NCBI GenBank assembly: GCA_036399015.1
Contig: DASWNW010000036.1
Span: 1 to 64,000 of the forward strand
Length of the DNA stretch: 64,000 nt
Reading direction: 5' to 3'
Source: QHVT01 sp036399015
GTDB taxonomy: Bacteria; Acidobacteriota; Thermoanaerobaculia; Gp7-AA8
Below the pieces are notes generated by a model, which searched no databases, was not told where the DNA came from, and was given only the letters and a program-made list of their open reading frames with translations. The translations under genes and the position numbers were made by a program. Every line of letters starts with the position of its first letter. The stretch's first letter is position 1. This document shows, one piece after another, positions 1-8,226 of this stretch.

Positions 1-1618
1 AGCCGGCCCCCTCGCGCAGCCGGTTCATCGCCTGCTGGCGGTTGACCGCCGGCTGGTACGACTGCCGCGCCGTCATGGCTACCCAGGCGTCGGCGATCTG
101 GATGATGCGGGCGGCGAGCGGGATCTGCGCGCCCGGCATGCGGCTGGGATAGCCCTTGCCGTCGACGCGCTCGTGGTGGCGGAGCACGGCCTGCGCGACG
201 TCGGCGCCGAGGAGCGGCTCCACGAGTGCGGCGCCGACCACCGGGTGCTCGGCCAGCCCCCGCATCTCCTCGGCCGTCAGGTTGAGGCGCTTGTAGATGC
301 GCTCGTAGTCGAGGAGCCGCAGCCCGACGTCGTGCACGAGCGCGGCGAGGCGGACCGTCTCCTGCTGCGACGGCGGCAGCTCGAGCGCCTTCGCGAACCG
401 GTGGGCGACGCTGGCGACCTCGCGGCTGTGCTCCGCGAGCTCGGGAAACTTCTGGAAGTCGGGCTCGAGGAGCTTCTCCGCGATGACCTGGCGGTCGTTG
501 CGCCCCGACGTCGCCGCGATCGCCGACTCCACCGACTGCTCGATCTGCCGCAGGAAGATCTGCAGCGCGCGCTGCGCCTGCGCCTCCGGCGTACGCTCGA
601 ACGCGACCGTGAGTACGAGCCCTTCCACGGAGTCCTGGTTCACCGGCGCGCTGAGGATGGTGCTGATCCCCGACGCGGTGACCGGCACGACCTGCGCGCC
701 GAACGGGTAGACGAGCTGCGGTTTCATCGAGACCATGTGCGGCTGGTTCGCGCGCCTCAGCCACTCCTGGAGGTGTTGCTGGAGTAGCTCCAGAGCGTCC
801 TCGGTGACGGTGGCGATGGCGACGATGGCCTGCGGGTTGGCGATGTGGCCGATGGCGCTGAAGCAGGCCAGCACCGCGCCGGGGATCGCCAGCGCCGCGG
901 GGAGGAGCAGGCGCACGACCTCGAGGTCTTCGCTGCCGAGGATGCGCTTCTGCGTGGAGGCGTCGAGCTGGCGCTTCGACATCTGCTGCCGCGCCGTCTC
1001 GATGGCGCGCATCGCCGCCGGCGAGAAGAACTCGCCCGGACGCAGCGGCGGCGGGGCGGGCGTGGGGGTGGCCGACGGCAGGACGATGTTCGGCGCCGAT
1101 TGGAAGGGCGTCCGTTTCGCCTCCGGCGCCTCGGCGAGCGCGATCGGCGCGAGGCCGAACAGCTTGTTCGACGCCAGCACGTGCAGCATCTGATCGGCGA
1201 TCTCTTTCGCCGCGCCGAGATCGGGCGTGTCGAACGGCTTCTTCCCGGCCTTGTCGCGCATGTCGATGAAGCCGACGAGGCGCCCGCGCGAGAAGAGCGG
1301 CGTGACGAGCAGCCGGTCGTTCCCCTGCCGGAACAGCATCTCGGAGAAGCGCTGATCGGCCCCGAGGCCGTTGACGTAGAACGGCGCGCGCTTGACCGCG
1401 AGGCGGTCGACGAGATCGTCGTTCGCCGTGACCGTCTTCCGGTCGGCGGGGTTGTACTGGTAGCTCGTGACGATCTCGTACCTTTTGTCGTTGAGATCGT
1501 GCGAGGAGGAAAGGTAGAGCGCCGCCTTCGTGGCCTGGACATGCTCGACGCAGCCGTAAAGGATCTGCTTGAGCGAGGGCTCGATCGACTTCAGCTCGGG
1601 GAGCATGGATGGGGACAT
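1..1618 (-). CDS. GAF / HD-GYP c-di-GMP phosphodiesterase-like protein (3' end beyond window)
   Basis: An open frame runs on the minus strand from ATG 1618 (alternative ATG 1606) off the left edge, about 539 codons. Residues about 10-170 look like a GAF domain. A Pro-rich linker and a second sensory-looking region follow. From about residue 400 there is an HD-GYP domain with HD near 425 and the signature HHERVDGKGYP near 480. HD-GYP proteins of this type hydrolyse cyclic di-GMP and often act as one-component signalling proteins in the cytosol. No transmembrane segment is visible. The C-terminus is missing, so completeness cannot be judged. Assignment as HD-GYP is firm; the ligand of the GAF domain is unknown. 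Confidence 0.88.
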   Translation of the reverse strand, partial: MSPSMLPELKSIEPSLKQILYGCVEHVQATKAALYLSSSHDLNDKRYEIVTSYQYNPADRKTVTANDDLVDRLAVKRAPFYVNGLGADQRFSEMLFRQGNDRLLVTPLFSRGRLVGFIDMRDKAGKKPFDTPDLGAAKEIADQMLHVLASNKLFGLAPIALAEAPEAKRTPFQSAPNIVLPSATPTPAPPPLRPGEFFSPAAMRAIETARQQMSKRQLDASTQKRILGSEDLEVVRLLLPAALAIPGAVLACFSAIGHIANPQAIVAIATVTEDALELLQQHLQEWLRRANQPHMVSMKPQLVYPFGAQVVPVTASGISTILSAPVNQDSVEGLVLTVAFERTPEAQAQRALQIFLRQIEQSVESAIAATSGRNDRQVIAEKLLEPDFQKFPELAEHSREVASVAHRFAKALELPPSQQETVRLAALVHDVGLRLLDYERIYKRLNLTAEEMRGLAEHPVVGAALVEPLLGADVAQAVLRHHERVDGKGYPSRMPGAQIPLAARIIQIADAWVAMTARQSYQPAVNRQQAMNRLREGAG

Positions 1619-1629
1619 TTTACGTCAGC

Positions 1630-1678
1630 GCGTTGCGCGTAACAGCCCGGGCAACTCGCCACTCGCAACACGCAACGC
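1630..1678. repeat. Short foldback element with heptamer-like GCAACnC units
   Basis: The gap between the HD-GYP start and the VanZ stop carries an inverted pair (GCGTTGCGC at 1630 and ACGCAACGC ending 1678) plus spaced copies of a GCAAC/GCCAC heptamer. The stretch 1646-1677 matches 57481-57512 with about three mismatches in 32 bases, so it belongs to a dispersed family. The right arm abuts the VanZ stop codon. Confidence 0.6.
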
Positions 1679-2146
1679 TCATTGGAACTCGAACCGCACC
1701 CGCAACCTCATGTGCCCCAGGAACGCCCCCAGCACCACTCCCGTCGTGTTCCAGATCACGTCGTTCACGTCGGCGACGCGGGAGGGGAGAAAGTACTGCC
1801 AGCCTTCGATGCCGAGCGAGAACGACAGGCCGAGGAGGATGGTCAGGACGTAGGTCTGCAGGGTGGGGCGGTCGACGGTGTAGAGGGCGATGAACGTCAG
1901 CATGCCCCAGGGGACGAAGAGCAGCACGTTGGCGATCATCGGGACGACCAGGACCGCCAGGATGTGCGTCGAGATGGGGCGGTCGGCGAGGCGGCGGGCG
2001 AGGTAGCGGAGCTCGTCGAAGGGGATGGGGTCGAAGTTCTCGTAGCTCTTGCCGGCCATCCAGACGGTGACGGCGATGATCGACAGCGTCACCACGATCA
2101 GCAGCAGGATCGTGACGGGCCGTTTGATGATCACTTCGCGGGGCAC
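1679..2146 (-). CDS. VanZ-like family membrane protein
   Basis: This is a 155-residue protein with four predicted membrane segments (about 10-30, 60-80, 85-105 and 125-145). It has the VanZ-family pattern of a conserved Glu and Asp near the membrane (GIEGWQYFLPSR, then VADVNDVIWNTTG). VanZ-like proteins are small integral membrane proteins; one is linked to teicoplanin resistance, but most have no known function. It sits 10 bases downstream of the tonB-like gene's stop on the same strand and could be cotranscribed with it. Family call is good; no specific role can be read from context. Confidence 0.8.
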   Translation of the reverse strand: MPREVIIKRPVTILLLIVVTLSIIAVTVWMAGKSYENFDPIPFDELRYLARRLADRPISTHILAVLVVPMIANVLLFVPWGMLTFIALYTVDRPTLQTYVLTILLGLSFSLGIEGWQYFLPSRVADVNDVIWNTTGVVLGAFLGHMRLRVRFEFQ

Positions 2147-2156
2147 GCGCCCGAGT

Positions 2157-3122
2157 CTACGGGATCTCCATGTTGTAGTAGAACATCGCCGTCACCCGTT
2201 CGTTGGGATTCGGGAAGTCCTTCGGCAGCGGATTGAGCGGCGAGGACAGCTCGATGGCCTTCCGCGCGGCGAAGTCGTACGGCGGATGGCCGGACGTCTT
2301 GAGGATGGTCACGTCGGTGATCCGGCCGTCGCGCTGGATGGTGAAGCGGATGGTCACGACGCCGCCGATGCCGCTGCGGATGAGCTGCGGCATGTTGCCG
2401 TACCAGTTCACCCGGATGCGGCTGACCATCGACTGCGCGTAGTTTCCCCAGTCGTACCAGGAGGTCTCGAAGGAGAGCGGCCCCTGCTCGGCCGTCCCCC
2501 GCTCGCCGCCGGTCGCATCGCCGACGTCGATCCCTTCGCCGCTGCCGAGCGGTCCGCGCACGGAGCGGATGGCCGAGCGCCAGTCGATCGCCGCACCGGC
2601 GGCAGCCGCGGCCTTGGTCGGCTCGCGGTAGACGAACGTCTCGCTCGTCGCCGCCTGCGCCCGCGCCGGATCGGCAGCAGGAACCGTCGGCAGCCCGTTC
2701 TGCGACGGCTGCACCGCCGCCTGCTGCGCCTGCTGCTGCTGCGCGGCGCGCTGCGGGCTGCCGCCCATGGCCGGCGTGTAGAGGCCGCGTCCGTCGCCCG
2801 GACGGAGGGTCGGCTTGTCGCCGGTCGGCTCCGGCATGCTGGCCTTGCGGTTCTTGTCGGAGAGCGGCGCGCGCAGCGGGGCGGTGGCGGCCTCGGGGCC
2901 GGGCGCCTCGACGAAGTCGTTGTCCTGCGGGTTCTGGCGGAGGAGCTCGACGTAGCGGAGCATCGGGCCGCTCGCCGACGCCGGCGCGATCGCCACCGGG
3001 CGGGTGAGGAACCAGATCAGCATCGAGGCATGGAGCACCAGGGAGACGACGCCGGCCACGCTCAGGCCGCCAGTCTTCTTCTTCTCCTCGGTGACGACGA
3101 CTAGATCGATCTGTTCTTCCAA
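2157..3122 (-). CDS. TonB-family energy transducer
   Basis: With a TTG start at 3122 the product is about 321 residues. That start is preceded by GGAG at five bases' spacing. The open frame continues further upstream only as an antisense shadow of the divergent gene at 3186. The protein has a short cytosolic N-terminus, one membrane anchor (about 22-40), a long Pro/Gln/Ala-rich periplasmic linker and a C-terminal TonB domain (about 230-321: VTIRFTIQRDGRI, then SGHPPYDFAARKAI). TonB proteins transfer proton-motive energy from ExbB/ExbD to outer-membrane receptors. No exbB is adjacent; an ExbD-like gene lies 26 kb away at 28584. Confidence 0.85.
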   Translation of the reverse strand: MEEQIDLVVVTEEKKKTGGLSVAGVVSLVLHASMLIWFLTRPVAIAPASASGPMLRYVELLRQNPQDNDFVEAPGPEAATAPLRAPLSDKNRKASMPEPTGDKPTLRPGDGRGLYTPAMGGSPQRAAQQQQAQQAAVQPSQNGLPTVPAADPARAQAATSETFVYREPTKAAAAAGAAIDWRSAIRSVRGPLGSGEGIDVGDATGGERGTAEQGPLSFETSWYDWGNYAQSMVSRIRVNWYGNMPQLIRSGIGGVVTIRFTIQRDGRITDVTILKTSGHPPYDFAARKAIELSSPLNPLPKDFPNPNERVTAMFYYNMEIP

Positions 3123-3185
3123 GCTGTCTCCAGAAGGTAGTACGCGCGAGGTTTCTTCCAAGTTCCGGGGGTACACTCCTTTCCC

Positions 3186-3917
3186 ATGAGCGACGTGCAG
3201 TACACACCGCCGCCCCCGCTGCCGCCGGTCGTGCCGCCGCCGCCGCCCCCGGCGCCGCCGCAATTCGACTTCGCGCGGCCGTTCTCCTACGTCTTCGACG
3301 ACCCCCGCTGGCTGCAGAAGATCCTGATCGGCGGCCTCTTCTATCTGGCCGGCTTCTTCATCATCGGCTGGTTCTTCGTCTTCGGCTACGTCGCCCGCAC
3401 GACGCGCAACCTTCTCGCCGACCATCCCACGCCTCTTCCGGAGTGGGAGGACATCGGCAGCTTCTTCAACGAAGGGATCCGGCTCGTCGGCGTGGCGCTC
3501 TGCTACGGCGTGCCGTTCGTCATCCTCGTCCTGATGCTGGTCTTCCCCGCCATCGTCATGGACTCGGTCAACGCGGGCGAGACGGTCGAGTCGATGTTCG
3601 GCCTCTTCGCCGGCTGCCTCGCCTGCCTCATGATCCCGATCGGCCTGCTCTGGTTCCTCTTCCTGCCGGCCTCGCTGCTCTTCACGGTCGTCGAGCAGCG
3701 CTTCGGCGCCGCGTTCGAGTTCGGCCGGATCTGGCGCTTCATCCGCGCGAACGTCGGGAACTACCTCCTGGCGCTGGTGGTGATGATCATCGCCCGCTTC
3801 ATTGCCGGGGCGGGGACCGGGCTCCTCTGTATCGGCGTCATCTTCACCGGCTTCTGGTCGCTGCTCATCAGCGCGCACGCGTTCGCGCAGGTCTACCGGC
3901 TCAGCTCGATCAAATGA
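3186..3917 (+). CDS. DUF4013 membrane protein
   Basis: This 243-residue protein starts with a proline-rich cytosolic tail (runs of P at residues 8-26). Four or more hydrophobic segments and the FxRPFSYVFDDPRWLQKILIGG entry typical of DUF4013 proteins follow. The function of the family is unknown. It is transcribed divergently from the TonB-like gene with a gap of about 60 bases. There is no clear Shine-Dalgarno before ATG 3186. Its stop overlaps the next start (ATGA), so the DUF2085 gene is probably translated by coupling. Confidence 0.8.
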   Translation: MSDVQYTPPPPLPPVVPPPPPPAPPQFDFARPFSYVFDDPRWLQKILIGGLFYLAGFFIIGWFFVFGYVARTTRNLLADHPTPLPEWEDIGSFFNEGIRLVGVALCYGVPFVILVLMLVFPAIVMDSVNAGETVESMFGLFAGCLACLMIPIGLLWFLFLPASLLFTVVEQRFGAAFEFGRIWRFIRANVGNYLLALVVMIIARFIAGAGTGLLCIGVIFTGFWSLLISAHAFAQVYRLSSIK

Positions 3918-4372
3918 AGCGAGACACGAAGATCGTGCTCGCGGTCGTGGCCGCGATCCCGGCGCTGATCCTCTCGGCGGCGGCGCTCTGCTCGTGGGCG
4001 GTCGGCAACGGCGCCACGGAGCGCTGGCGCCTGCTCTTCCGGACGATCTGCCACGGCCGTCCCGAGCGCAGCCTCGAGCTCTTCGGCGCGTCGATGCCGA
4101 TCTGCGCCCGCTGCACGGCCATCTACGCCGGCATCCTGGCGGGGCTCGCGCTCTTCCGGATCATGCCCTGGCTGCGGGAGCGGGTCATGCGCGCGGTCGC
4201 GTTCGCCGCGCTCGCGCCGCTCGCCCTCGACGGACTCACCCAACTGGCCGGGCTTCGGGAGAGCACGAATCCGCTCCGGATCGCGACGGGAGTCATCGCC
4301 GGTTTGGCCTTTGGATTGTGGATTTTGAGCGCGGTCGAGCGTCGCGATGACGCTTTGTTTACCACTTCTTGA
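3914..4372 (+). CDS. DUF2085 family membrane protein
   Basis: This 152-residue protein has about four membrane segments. It shows the DUF2085 hallmark of paired cysteines and histidine in an extracytoplasmic loop: a CHGRPERSL segment, then MPICARCTAIYAG (residues about 47-75). The function of this family is not established; the Cys/His set suggests metal or redox chemistry. ATG 3914 overlaps the upstream stop by four bases, which supports an operon with DUF4013. Confidence 0.8.
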   Translation: MKRDTKIVLAVVAAIPALILSAAALCSWAVGNGATERWRLLFRTICHGRPERSLELFGASMPICARCTAIYAGILAGLALFRIMPWLRERVMRAVAFAALAPLALDGLTQLAGLRESTNPLRIATGVIAGLAFGLWILSAVERRDDALFTTS

Positions 4373-4411
4373 CCTGCTGGTACCGCTGGGTTAGTCTTCG
4401 AGGCACCCCTC

Positions 4412-5221
4412 ATGGCATTCCAGGGCTCACTCAAAGAACTGCCGCTCCCCGACATCATCCAACTGGTGAGTGTGTCGGGGAAGACCGGCAAGTTCACCCT
4501 GACCCGCGAGGGCGATCGCGGCTTCATCTATCTGAAAAACGGACAGATGGTGCACGCGACCGTCGCCGACCTGGTCGGTGAGGAGGCGATCTACTCGCTC
4601 GCCATCTGGAACCAGGGGGAGTTTCAGTTCAACCCCGGCGAAGAGCCCGACCGCCAGACCATCACCAAGTCGAACACGAACCTGCTGATGGAGGCTGCCC
4701 GCCGTCTCGACGAGTGGCGCGTGCTCTCGAAGAAGATCCCGTCGGTCGACCACGTGCCGGAGCTGCTCGCCCGCGAGAACCGCCACGAGCAGGTCACGCT
4801 CAACCCGCACGAGTGGATGCTGATCACCCGCATCAACGGCGACCGTTCCATCACCGAGATCGGCCGCTCGCTGAACATGTCGTCCTTCGACGTGGCCAAG
4901 ATCCTCTACGGGATGATCACCGGTGAGCTCGTGCAGTTAAAAAAAAAAGTTGATCGAGACCCCGATCAGCACAATGGCGAGCTAGTCGACCTCGCGGCGC
5001 GCATCCGCGCCGTGGCCGAGGAGTTCATCGGCGACAGCGCGCACAAGACCATCGAGAAGCACTTCCTGCACGCGCTCGACGGCATCATGAACGGCAACGG
5101 CAACCAGGCCGTCGACACGATGGTGCTGGAGTTCGAGAAGACCGCCTCGCTGCTGCGGGGCGTCGTGGTGACGGAGCAGTTGCGCTCCCGCATCGCCCAG
5201 GTGCGGGCGCTGGCGAGCTAG
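4412..5221 (+). CDS. DUF4388 (PATAN-type) signalling protein
   Basis: The 269-residue product opens with a DUF4388 domain (about 2-100: MAFQGSLKELPLPDIIQLV, then GKFTLTREGDRGFIYLKNGQMVHA). These domains are frequent in delta-proteobacteria and Acidobacteria, often beside response regulators, and are thought to act in protein-protein signalling. A second conserved block (about 115-170: winged-helix-like, LNPHEWMLITRINGDRSITE) follows, then a helical C-terminal part (about 185-269). The junction is encoded by a run of ten A (4939-4948). The stop overlaps that of the convergent arfB. Confidence 0.82.
   Translation: MAFQGSLKELPLPDIIQLVSVSGKTGKFTLTREGDRGFIYLKNGQMVHATVADLVGEEAIYSLAIWNQGEFQFNPGEEPDRQTITKSNTNLLMEAARRLDEWRVLSKKIPSVDHVPELLARENRHEQVTLNPHEWMLITRINGDRSITEIGRSLNMSSFDVAKILYGMITGELVQLKKKVDRDPDQHNGELVDLAARIRAVAEEFIGDSAHKTIEKHFLHALDGIMNGNGNQAVDTMVLEFEKTASLLRGVVVTEQLRSRIAQVRALAS
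4939..4948 (+). other. Homopolymeric A10 tract inside the DUF4388 gene
   Basis: Ten consecutive A residues follow the rare codon TTA (Leu-Lys-Lys-Lys encoded with AAA) in a gene that otherwise uses AAG. One extra A creates an immediate TGA stop. One fewer A gives a short altered tail that ends at TAG (near 4983-4985). Either slip would yield a roughly 175-190 residue product lacking the C-terminal helical domain. Confidence 0.9.
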
Positions 5222-5631
5222 AAGTCGCGTCGCAGCCGCTTCTTCTCCGAGGCGCGCTTCTTCTCCTCGAGCCGTTTCTGCTTCGCCGCGCGCGGCACGC
5301 GCGTCTTCTTGCGCGGCTTCTCTTCCTGCAGCGACTCCACGAGCAGCTCTTCGATGCGGGCGAGGGCGCGGTCGCGGTTGTCGGCCTGCGTGCGCGCGAC
5401 CTGCGAGGTGACGCGCAGCACCCCTTCCCGGTTGATGCGCGACGCGAGCCGCTCCCGGACGCGCGCCTTCTGTTCGTCGGGCAGCGGGAGCACGTCGACC
5501 GGCACTTCGATCGTCACGCGCGTCTCGACCTTGTTGACGTTCTGCCCGCCCGGACCGCCGCTGCGCGAGGTCACGGCGCGGAGGGAGTCGGCCGGGACGA
5601 CGATGCCGTTGCCGAGGTCGAGGTCACGCAT
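5218..5631 (-). CDS. arfB: Peptidyl-tRNA hydrolase ArfB / class I release-factor domain protein
   Basis: This 137-residue protein carries the GGQ motif (SRSGGPGGQNVNKVETRV, about 22-40). The catalytic GGQ loop is followed by a Lys/Arg-rich C-terminal tail (about 105-137: RKKTRVPRAAKQKRLEEKK). That layout is diagnostic of ArfB (YaeJ), which enters the empty mRNA channel of stalled ribosomes with its basic tail and hydrolyses the peptidyl-tRNA. It is convergent with the DUF4388 gene, and the two stops share the palindrome CTAG (5218-5221). Confidence 0.92.
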   Translation of the reverse strand: MRDLDLGNGIVVPADSLRAVTSRSGGPGGQNVNKVETRVTIEVPVDVLPLPDEQKARVRERLASRINREGVLRVTSQVARTQADNRDRALARIEELLVESLQEEKPRKKTRVPRAAKQKRLEEKKRASEKKRLRRDF

Positions 5632-5640
5632 GCCGCACGA

Positions 5641-7290
5641 TCATAGGGCACCCCGCACCACCACCCGCCCCGGCTTCGCGCCGGTGTGCTCGCCGTCGCG
5701 CAGGATCTGCGTCCCGTTGACGAAAACGTGCTGCACTCCGGTCGCGTACTGCCGCGGGTTCGCGAAGGTCGCCGGCGCGGAGATGGTGGCGGGGTCGAAC
5801 ACCACCACGTCGGCAAAGTATCCCGCGCGCAGCGCGCCGCGGCGGTCGATGCCGAGGTTGGTGGCGGGGAGCGAGGTGAGGCGTCGGACCGCCTCCTCGA
5901 GCGGGATCACCTTCTCGTCACGGACGTACTTGCCGAGGAGGTTCGCGAAGTTCCCGTACTCGCGCGGATGCGTGCTGCTCCGGAGGAACACTCCCTCGGG
6001 TGCCGACGCGCCGGCGTCCGAGCCGAAGCTCACCCACGGCAGGGCGATCTGCTTGCGCAGGTTCTCCTCCGACATCAGGAAGTAGACCGTCCCGACGCGG
6101 CTGTCGTCCTCGATCACGAGATCGATGGCCGCCTCCTCGGGCGACACGCCGCGCATGCGCGCCACTTCCGCGAGCGTCTTCCCGGTGAGCGGCTTCAGCG
6201 CCTCGCTGCGGAACCCGATCAGCAGCACCCGCTCCGGCGAGCCGGCCAGCAGCATCAGGTTCTCCCACGCGTCGGTCGGCGTGCGCATCTCGCGCACGAC
6301 ACGCTCGCGCGTGTCCGGATCGCGCAGCCGCTCCACCCACTTCGCATGGCCGCCTTCCTGGACCCACGGCGGCATCGCCGCGTCGAGCCCCGTCGCGCCG
6401 GCGGGGTAGGTGTACATGTCGGCGGTGATGCGCAGCCCCGCGGCGCGCGCGGCGTTCACCTTCGCGATGACCTCGTCCATCTTCGGCCAGTTCGCCTCGC
6501 CGGCCGCCTTGAGGTGATAGATCTCCGCCGGCACCTTCGCCTCCCGCGCGATCGTCAGCAGCTCGTCGACCGCCTCACTGAGCCGGTTCCCTTCGCTGCG
6601 CATGTGCGAGATGTACATGCCGCCGAACGGCGCCGCGGCGCGGCAAAGCTCGATCAGCTCGTCCGTCTTCGCGTAGAAAGCGGGCGCGTAGATGAGGGAG
6701 GAGCCGACGCCGAGCGCCCCCTCCTGCATCGCCTGCCGCACGAGCGCCCGCATGCGCTCCAGCTCCTCGGCATTCGGCGCGCGATCCTCCTCGCCGAGGA
6801 CGTACGTGCGCACGGTGGTGGCCCCGACGAACGAGGCGACGTTCACCGAGATCCCGCGTCGCACGAGCGAGTCGAGGTATTCGCGAAGGGTCGTCCAGTC
6901 GACGTCGAACTTCACGTCGGTCTGCCGGTCGCGGATCTCCTGCTTCATCGCCTCGTTCAGCGGGCCCATGGAGACGCCTTCGCCGAAGACTTCGAGCGTG
7001 ACGCCCTGCTTCACGTCCGCCATGCCCCGCCCGTCGATGATGAGCGACTCGGTCGCCCAGCTCAGCATGTTGATGAACCCCGGCGCGACGGCGAGCCCCC
7101 GCGCGTCGACCTCGCTCCTGCCGCGCCCCGGAACGGTCCCGACCGCGGTGATGCGATCGCCGTCGATGGCCACGTCCCCGGTACGCGGCGCCGCGCCGCT
7201 CCCGTCGTAGATCGTCCCGTTGCGAATGACGACGTCGTGGGTGGTGGTGCACGCGGTCAGCACGACCGACGCCAGCAGGAGGTTGCGCAT
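5641..7290 (-). CDS. Lipoprotein amidohydrolase of the D-aminoacylase family, metal motif altered
   Basis: The 549-residue protein has a lipobox (LLLASVVLTAC, Cys about 14) and an amidohydrolase fold: N-terminal beta-sandwich start VVIRNGTIYDGSG, later YISHMRSEG, EIYHLKAAG, WVSFGSDAG and a C-terminal strand block. Overall it resembles N-acyl-D-amino-acid deacylases. The usual HxH-type metal pair after PGFI is replaced by NMLSWATES. The two later histidines (in ISHM and IYHL) and the Asp in GSDAG remain. It may be a subfamily with a single metal or different chemistry. Substrate is unknown. It lies divergent to pgeF across a foldback array. Confidence 0.78.
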   Translation of the reverse strand: MRNLLLASVVLTACTTTHDVVIRNGTIYDGSGAAPRTGDVAIDGDRITAVGTVPGRGRSEVDARGLAVAPGFINMLSWATESLIIDGRGMADVKQGVTLEVFGEGVSMGPLNEAMKQEIRDRQTDVKFDVDWTTLREYLDSLVRRGISVNVASFVGATTVRTYVLGEEDRAPNAEELERMRALVRQAMQEGALGVGSSLIYAPAFYAKTDELIELCRAAAPFGGMYISHMRSEGNRLSEAVDELLTIAREAKVPAEIYHLKAAGEANWPKMDEVIAKVNAARAAGLRITADMYTYPAGATGLDAAMPPWVQEGGHAKWVERLRDPDTRERVVREMRTPTDAWENLMLLAGSPERVLLIGFRSEALKPLTGKTLAEVARMRGVSPEEAAIDLVIEDDSRVGTVYFLMSEENLRKQIALPWVSFGSDAGASAPEGVFLRSSTHPREYGNFANLLGKYVRDEKVIPLEEAVRRLTSLPATNLGIDRRGALRAGYFADVVVFDPATISAPATFANPRQYATGVQHVFVNGTQILRDGEHTGAKPGRVVVRGAL

Positions 7291-7318
7291 TCGGCGAGTA
7301 TAGGAGGGGAGGGCGCGG

Positions 7319-7493
7319 AGTCTCAGAGTCTCAGAGTCTCAGAGTCTCAGAGTCTCAGAGTCTCAGAGTCGCAAAGACAGTCTTACAGTCTTACAGTCGT
7401 ACAGTCGTACAGGAGGACCGTCTCCACTTTGCGACTTTGAGACTCTGAGACTCTGAGACTCCGACCCTGTAAGACTGTAAGACTGCGAGACCC
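7319..7493. repeat. Foldback array of 8-bp tandem units (GTCTCAGA and GTCTTACA types)
   Basis: The divergent gap between the amidohydrolase and pgeF is almost entirely repeat. The left side holds about six GTCTCAGA units, then two GTCTTACA and two GTCGTACA units. The right side (about 7431-7493) holds the inverted complements (TTTGAGAC, TCTGAGAC, TGTAAGAC, TGCGAGAC). The transcript or single strand could fold into a long hairpin. The array ends one base before the pgeF ATG, so that gene has no recognisable ribosome-binding site. The same octamer occurs at 48480-48565. Confidence 0.9.
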
Positions 7494-7494
7494 C

Positions 7495-8211
7495 ATGCCC
7501 TGGCAAATCGAGACCACCGAAACCCTCGGCCGCATCGCGGTCCCCACCACCATCCCATCCGGCTTCGCCGTCTTCTGCACGTCCCGCGACTTCGACGGAC
7601 GGCTCGATCCGAGCGCCGCGGCGACGATCGCGCAGACGGTGCGGGCGCGGTTCGGGGTGGAGGCGACGCTGACCACCTGTACGCAGGTCCACAGCGCGAC
7701 GGTGACGCGTGCAAATGCAGGAAAACAATGGCGCGAGTGCGACTCGTGCGACGCGCTCTGGAGCGACGAGACGCAAGTCGCTCTCGGCATTAAGGTTGCA
7801 GACTGCCTCCCCGTTGCGATGGTCGATCCTTCCCACTCCGTCATAGCGAACGTGCACTCCGGCTGGCGCGGAGCCGTGCAGGGGATCACCGCCGCGACGA
7901 TCGACACCATCGCCCGCGAGACCGCGTTCGACGCGGCCACCTCCCACGCCTACCTCGGCCCCTCGATCCGCGTCTGCTGTTTCGAGGTCGGCGAGGAAGT
8001 GGCGTCGCAGTTCGACGAGCGTTACGTCGACCGCACGCACGCGAAGCCGCACGTCGACCTGGCGGCGTTCACCACCGCGATCCTCCGCGACCGCGGCTTC
8101 ACCCGCATCGACGACTCCGGGCTCTGCACCCGCTGCGACGGTTCGATCTTCCACTCGTACCGCCGCGACAAGAACGGGCGCGGCCGCAACCTCACCATCG
8201 CAGCGCAGTAG
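7495..8211 (+). CDS. pgeF: Peptidoglycan editing factor PgeF (YfiH / multicopper-polyphenol-oxidase-like fold)
   Basis: The 238-residue protein has the YfiH-family metal/catalytic set: His66 (QVHS), Cys104 (ADCLPV) and His121 (NVHSGWRG), plus the conserved GPSIRVCCFEVG loop. PgeF in E. coli removes mis-incorporated amino acids from muropeptide precursors; purine-nucleoside activity is reported for other members. ATG 7495 directly follows the octamer array with no Shine-Dalgarno. A PBP1 gene begins 15 bases after its stop, so a cell-wall transcription unit is likely. Confidence 0.9.
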   Translation: MPWQIETTETLGRIAVPTTIPSGFAVFCTSRDFDGRLDPSAAATIAQTVRARFGVEATLTTCTQVHSATVTRANAGKQWRECDSCDALWSDETQVALGIKVADCLPVAMVDPSHSVIANVHSGWRGAVQGITAATIDTIARETAFDAATSHAYLGPSIRVCCFEVGEEVASQFDERYVDRTHAKPHVDLAAFTTAILRDRGFTRIDDSGLCTRCDGSIFHSYRRDKNGRGRNLTIAAQ

Positions 8212-8226
8212 AACGTGCCGTAAATC

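Noticed and set aside
757..1542. Long open frames rich in Arg/Ser or Pro on the strand opposite to real genes
   Set aside because: In high-GC DNA the opposite and shifted frames stay open by chance. Their composition (Arg, Ala, Pro, Ser only) has no domain structure, and the true frames carry family motifs.
3123..3878. N-terminal extension of about 250 residues on the TonB-like protein
   Set aside because: It is antisense to the DUF4013 gene, is composed of Asp/Glu/Arg/Ala and precedes a well-placed TTG start with GGAG.
7319..7493. CRISPR array
   Set aside because: The units are 8 bp, directly adjacent and mirrored. There are no 25-40 bp repeats with unique spacers and no cas genes.
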